From Treponema sp. (lineage in GTDB: Bacteria > Spirochaetota > Spirochaetia > Treponematales > Breznakiellaceae), in contig JAISWN010000207.1 in the NCBI GenBank assembly GCA_031271075.1, positions 1-6,308 of the forward strand: DNA of 6,308 nt, read 5' to 3'. This document shows positions 3,891 through 6,308 of the stretch, one piece after another. The translations under genes were made by a program, and so were the position numbers. The notes under the pieces are model-generated. The model made no database searches. It saw only the letters and a program-made list of their open reading frames with translations, and was not told the DNA's origin. Within the stretch, counting starts at the first letter, position 1. Each line of letters begins with the position of its first letter.

Positions 3891-5450
3891 ATGTTCCTGG
3901 CGTTCCTGGATAAACTGATTTCGTTTTTTCTCCGAATCAAAAATCCCCAGACGGTGAAAAAAAAGGCAATGAAACAACTTGCCAAAGAACTGTTGGGAAA
4001 CCGGCATTCCCGTTTTTACCGGTCCAAAATCGGGCTGGTTGAACCGGACATGGCCGTTTTCTTCTTCGAAATGTACCGGGCCATTTCCCATGCCCGTGTT
4101 CTCCTGAACAACACCGCCAAGTCGGAACTCCTCAAAGAGCTTACCATCGAGGCCTTTCTGGATATCAAGTTCCTGGACGCAAGGCAGCGCTTAACCGCCG
4201 AGTATGTGAAGGAACGGGCCAAGACCACGCCGATTGCCGAAGTTTCCCGTCTTTTACAGGAAGATTTTGATATCCTGGCTTCGGGAATTGACAACGAACT
4301 TATGGGCAATGTGGATCGTTGTTACAATCAGATCCTGGCGCTGATCACTTTTTCCGCCTTTGACTTTTTCTTTTTTCTCAGAAGATTCGATCCCAGCCTT
4401 GTTGAAAACAACTTTACTGCGCGGCCCCGTTTTGGCCCGGTTCTGGGGCGGCTTCTTGTCAACCAGATAAAGGATTTTCTGGAAGTGTTCTACGCCATCG
4501 ATCCGGAACTGGACTGGGGGCCGCCTCTGCGGGTATTGAAACTCTACAAGAACGGTGTGGATGTGATTAATCCTGAAGAGTGGAACATTCTTGCCTCCCG
4601 TCTGCGGGAATTAAGGCGATCAAATATCCTGGAACTGATGATCCGGCATATTGAGGAGAATCCCTCCTGGCAGTTTAAGCCCCTCATCAGCTCTGAACAT
4701 ATAGCCTTGAATTACCTGGGAACCCGGGAAAATGAAGTCCGGGAGGCCATGAACGGTTTTGTAAGGGATCAAAAGCTGCTCCAGGTAAGGGATCTTGCCC
4801 AGGATGTTTTTGGCGATCCGGATGTCAGGCGGGCCCTGTATTATACCCCCCAGGGAAGCTCCAGCTTTGTAAACAGGGGCCTGGACGGTTACACCTGTGC
4901 CGAAGGCTTTAACTACATAAAAGCCTTTCTGCTGGATATTTTCAAAAAAGAAATACAGAGCCTCTGCGAACTGCTGCTTATCCGGGGCCAGTGGTATTCC
5001 ATGGATGTTTCCCGGGAGATGTCCGAGAGTTATCACGTCCTTCTTGACATCGCCGCCCGGATCAGCTCATTCGACGACTCCCTGGGGGAAAACGGGGAAA
5101 CCGGCTCCAGGCTCCAGGCAATGCTGGCCAAGTCCGACAGGGATAAAAGCCAACTGCGGTATCTCAAGACTATCCTTAACAGTATAAACAGGGAGGCCCT
5201 GGAATTTATCAACTCTTCCGCCGAAGCCCTCATCGTCATCGGCACAACCCTTAAAAATGCCCTGGAAGACCAGAAAAACGGCGCCGGCGAGCTTATCACC
5301 AACTGGAGATCCCTGGAGCTTATCGTGGAAACCCCCCTTATCAAGCACCTGCTCGTTACCCATAAACGGATATTCGACTTCATCAGACTGATCCAGCTTC
5401 TTTCGGGAATAGAATCCGGCATAGCGGAAGTGCTGATTCAGGAAGAGTAA
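3891..5450 (+). CDS. DUF5312-like spirochaete protein of unknown function
   Basis: The protein has 519 residues, no signal peptide and no catalytic motif that I recognise. It starts at an ATG 4 bases after the preceding stop with no clear Shine-Dalgarno sequence (only a distant GGAAA), so coupling to the lipoprotein gene is likely. Composition is mostly amphipathic helix. Visible landmarks are a basic, hydrophobic N-terminus (MFLAFLDKLISFFLRIKN), an aromatic stretch EPDMAVFFFEMYRAI (about 51-65), a very hydrophobic segment at about 148-163 ending FDFFFFLRRFDPSL, and a C-terminal helical region with RSLELIVETPLIKHLL. From memory this layout resembles DUF5312, a family of large spirochaete proteins of unknown function. 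The aromatic segment is short and followed by charged residues, so it could be a buried helix rather than a membrane span. Pairing with a DUF4398-like lipoprotein suggests an envelope-related job. Confidence 0.88.
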   Translation: MFLAFLDKLISFFLRIKNPQTVKKKAMKQLAKELLGNRHSRFYRSKIGLVEPDMAVFFFEMYRAISHARVLLNNTAKSELLKELTIEAFLDIKFLDARQRLTAEYVKERAKTTPIAEVSRLLQEDFDILASGIDNELMGNVDRCYNQILALITFSAFDFFFFLRRFDPSLVENNFTARPRFGPVLGRLLVNQIKDFLEVFYAIDPELDWGPPLRVLKLYKNGVDVINPEEWNILASRLRELRRSNILELMIRHIEENPSWQFKPLISSEHIALNYLGTRENEVREAMNGFVRDQKLLQVRDLAQDVFGDPDVRRALYYTPQGSSSFVNRGLDGYTCAEGFNYIKAFLLDIFKKEIQSLCELLLIRGQWYSMDVSREMSESYHVLLDIAARISSFDDSLGENGETGSRLQAMLAKSDRDKSQLRYLKTILNSINREALEFINSSAEALIVIGTTLKNALEDQKNGAGELITNWRSLELIVETPLIKHLLVTHKRIFDFIRLIQLLSGIESGIAEVLIQEE

Positions 5451-5501
5451 CAGGATAAATGCATAGGCGCGACAAATACAGGTGAAAAGGCAGCATCAGG
5501 T
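5451..5501. other. Short convergent intergenic gap
   Basis: These 51 bases lie between the stop codons of the DUF5312-like gene and the convergent kinase gene. I see no stem with a T-run in either direction, so termination of the two transcripts is not explained by an intrinsic terminator here. Confidence 0.5.
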
Positions 5502-6308
5502 TTAGTACTTAAATTCGCTGTCCCCGATAAACTCCCGCAGGATACTTGTCCCCGGCACATGCTGGGGCGGAATGGGGGCAAAATTTTCCAGGAAGGAGAG
5601 AAGGCGATCCGCCTCGGAGTACTGGGGGCTGCCGGGTTTAACCGCCCGGAGCAGGGGGTCGGCGTAGTATTTGAGGACCGAAAACTCGTAGTCCAGGGCG
5701 GAGTTGAAGGCCCCGTCGGCGCTGTTCTGGAAGGGGAAAATGTGTTTCCGCTCCCCCCGCTGCACGCTGGGCCACATGGCGATGGTTCCCGCCGCGTCCT
5801 TTGCCCGGAACTGCCAGTCCCGGACCACGCGTCTGAGGAGCCGGTTGTCGCTGGTGGGGATACGGTTGTGATCGTCCAGGTTAAGCTGGGTAAGGGCGGA
5901 AACGTAGAGTTTGAACTTCAGCGCCGGGTCTATCCGGGGGGTAAGAGCATCGTTGAGCCCGTGAATGCCCTCGATGATAAGGATACTGCGCCGTTCCTCC
6001 ATGCGGATTCTTTTGCCGCCCCCTTCCCTGCGCCGGCCCACCTTGAAATCAAACACCGGAAGAACCGCTTCCTGGCAGGCAAAAAGATCCAGGAGCTGCC
6101 GGTTGAGGAAGGGGATGTCCAGGGCTTCCAGAGATTCAAAATCGGGCTGGCCGTTTTCGTCCAGCGGGGTTTCTTCGGTTCCCAGATAGTAATCGTCCAG
6201 GCTTATGGCGATTGGCTTTAGCCCCATCACCATGAGTTCTATGGCGAGCCGCTTGGCGGTGGTGGTCTTGCCGGAGCTTGAGGGGCCCGCGATGAATACC
6301 GCCCGCAC
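5502..6308 (-). CDS. Uridine kinase-like P-loop nucleoside kinase, N-terminus beyond right edge
   Basis: The frame is open to the right edge, and the 268 residues in view are the complete kinase domain. It has the Walker A motif GPSSSGKT (residues 8-15 in the window), the acceptor-side SLDDYY (37-41), the Walker B strand ILIIEGIHGLN (109-119), the very characteristic YVSALTQLNLDDHNRI (135-150), the arginine-rich lid region DNRLLRRVVRDWQFR (154-168), and a conserved end, SILREFIGDSEF. Uridine kinases phosphorylate uridine and cytidine with ATP or GTP in the cytoplasm for pyrimidine salvage. This subfamily usually carries an N-terminal TGS/threonyl-tRNA-synthetase-like region of a few hundred residues. 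The visible part begins right at the P-loop strand, so the GTG at 6308 is probably an internal Val, not the start. The true nucleoside substrate of this fused subfamily is less certain than the name suggests. Confidence 0.93.
   Translation of the reverse strand: MRAVFIAGPSSSGKTTTAKRLAIELMVMGLKPIAISLDDYYLGTEETPLDENGQPDFESLEALDIPFLNRQLLDLFACQEAVLPVFDFKVGRRREGGGKRIRMEERRSILIIEGIHGLNDALTPRIDPALKFKLYVSALTQLNLDDHNRIPTSDNRLLRRVVRDWQFRAKDAAGTIAMWPSVQRGERKHIFPFQNSADGAFNSALDYEFSVLKYYADPLLRAVKPGSPQYSEADRLLSFLENFAPIPPQHVPGTSILREFIGDSEFKY

Noticed and set aside
3702..4091. Minus-strand 129-codon frame crossing the lipoprotein/DUF5312-like junction
   Set aside because: It is antisense to two well-supported genes and has a Pro/Phe-rich, unstructured product.
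5559..6221. Open 220-codon plus-strand frame
   Set aside because: It lies wholly antisense to the kinase domain, whose motifs are unmistakable. The translated product is Gly/Val/Pro-biased with no recognisable domain.
1..6308. CRISPR array, insertion sequence, tRNA or rRNA
   Set aside because: No regularly spaced repeats, transposase-like frames with terminal repeats, cloverleaf sequences or rRNA segments were seen.

Overview
The window looks like a chromosome segment of a spirochaete, most likely a Treponema-type organism of moderate-to-high GC, such as those from insect guts. The grounds are a large gene that resembles a family I know only from spirochaetes (DUF5312), four lipoproteins with relaxed spirochaete-style lipoboxes, TTG and GTG starts backed by good Shine-Dalgarno sequences, and a uridine-kinase-like protein of the type usually found as the C-terminal half of a TGS-kinase fusion. 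The species cannot be fixed from the sequence alone.

Layout. Positions 1-2772 (minus strand) hold three consecutive lipoprotein genes, read right to left. All carry LPP20-like signatures: a short single-domain protein (2203-2772), a protein with two LPP20-like modules (1378-2148), and a longer multidomain protein that runs off the left edge (1-1374). They appear to form one operon. The last two are separated by 3 bases and joined by an SD that lies inside the upstream stop region. A strong intercistronic hairpin separates the first two.

Positions 2773-3301 are a 529-base divergent intergenic region, and it is not empty. On the minus strand there is a near-consensus promoter (TTGCAC-17-TATAAT), followed about 190 bases later by an intrinsic terminator, so a discrete RNA of roughly 215-220 nt is predicted upstream of the lipoprotein operon. 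It has nested complementary segments and no convincing ORF. It could be a free small RNA or a 5' leader with an attenuator. One segment of it is complementary (18 pairs, one bulged base) to the end of the neighbouring plus-strand lipoprotein gene. A weaker promoter faces right.

Positions 3302-5450 (plus strand) hold a two-gene unit: an alpha-helical DUF4398-like lipoprotein and, 4 bases later, a 519-residue DUF5312-like protein. Position 5502 to the right edge (minus strand) is the kinase domain of a uridine-kinase-like protein, convergent with the DUF5312-like gene and truncated at its N-terminus by the window edge.

How the genes fit together. Four of the six genes encode predicted lipid-anchored envelope proteins, arranged divergently around the candidate RNA. 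A shared envelope role is an inference from this arrangement; no sequence here shows a specific biochemical function for the lipoproteins or the DUF5312-like protein. The kinase is probably an unrelated housekeeping gene.
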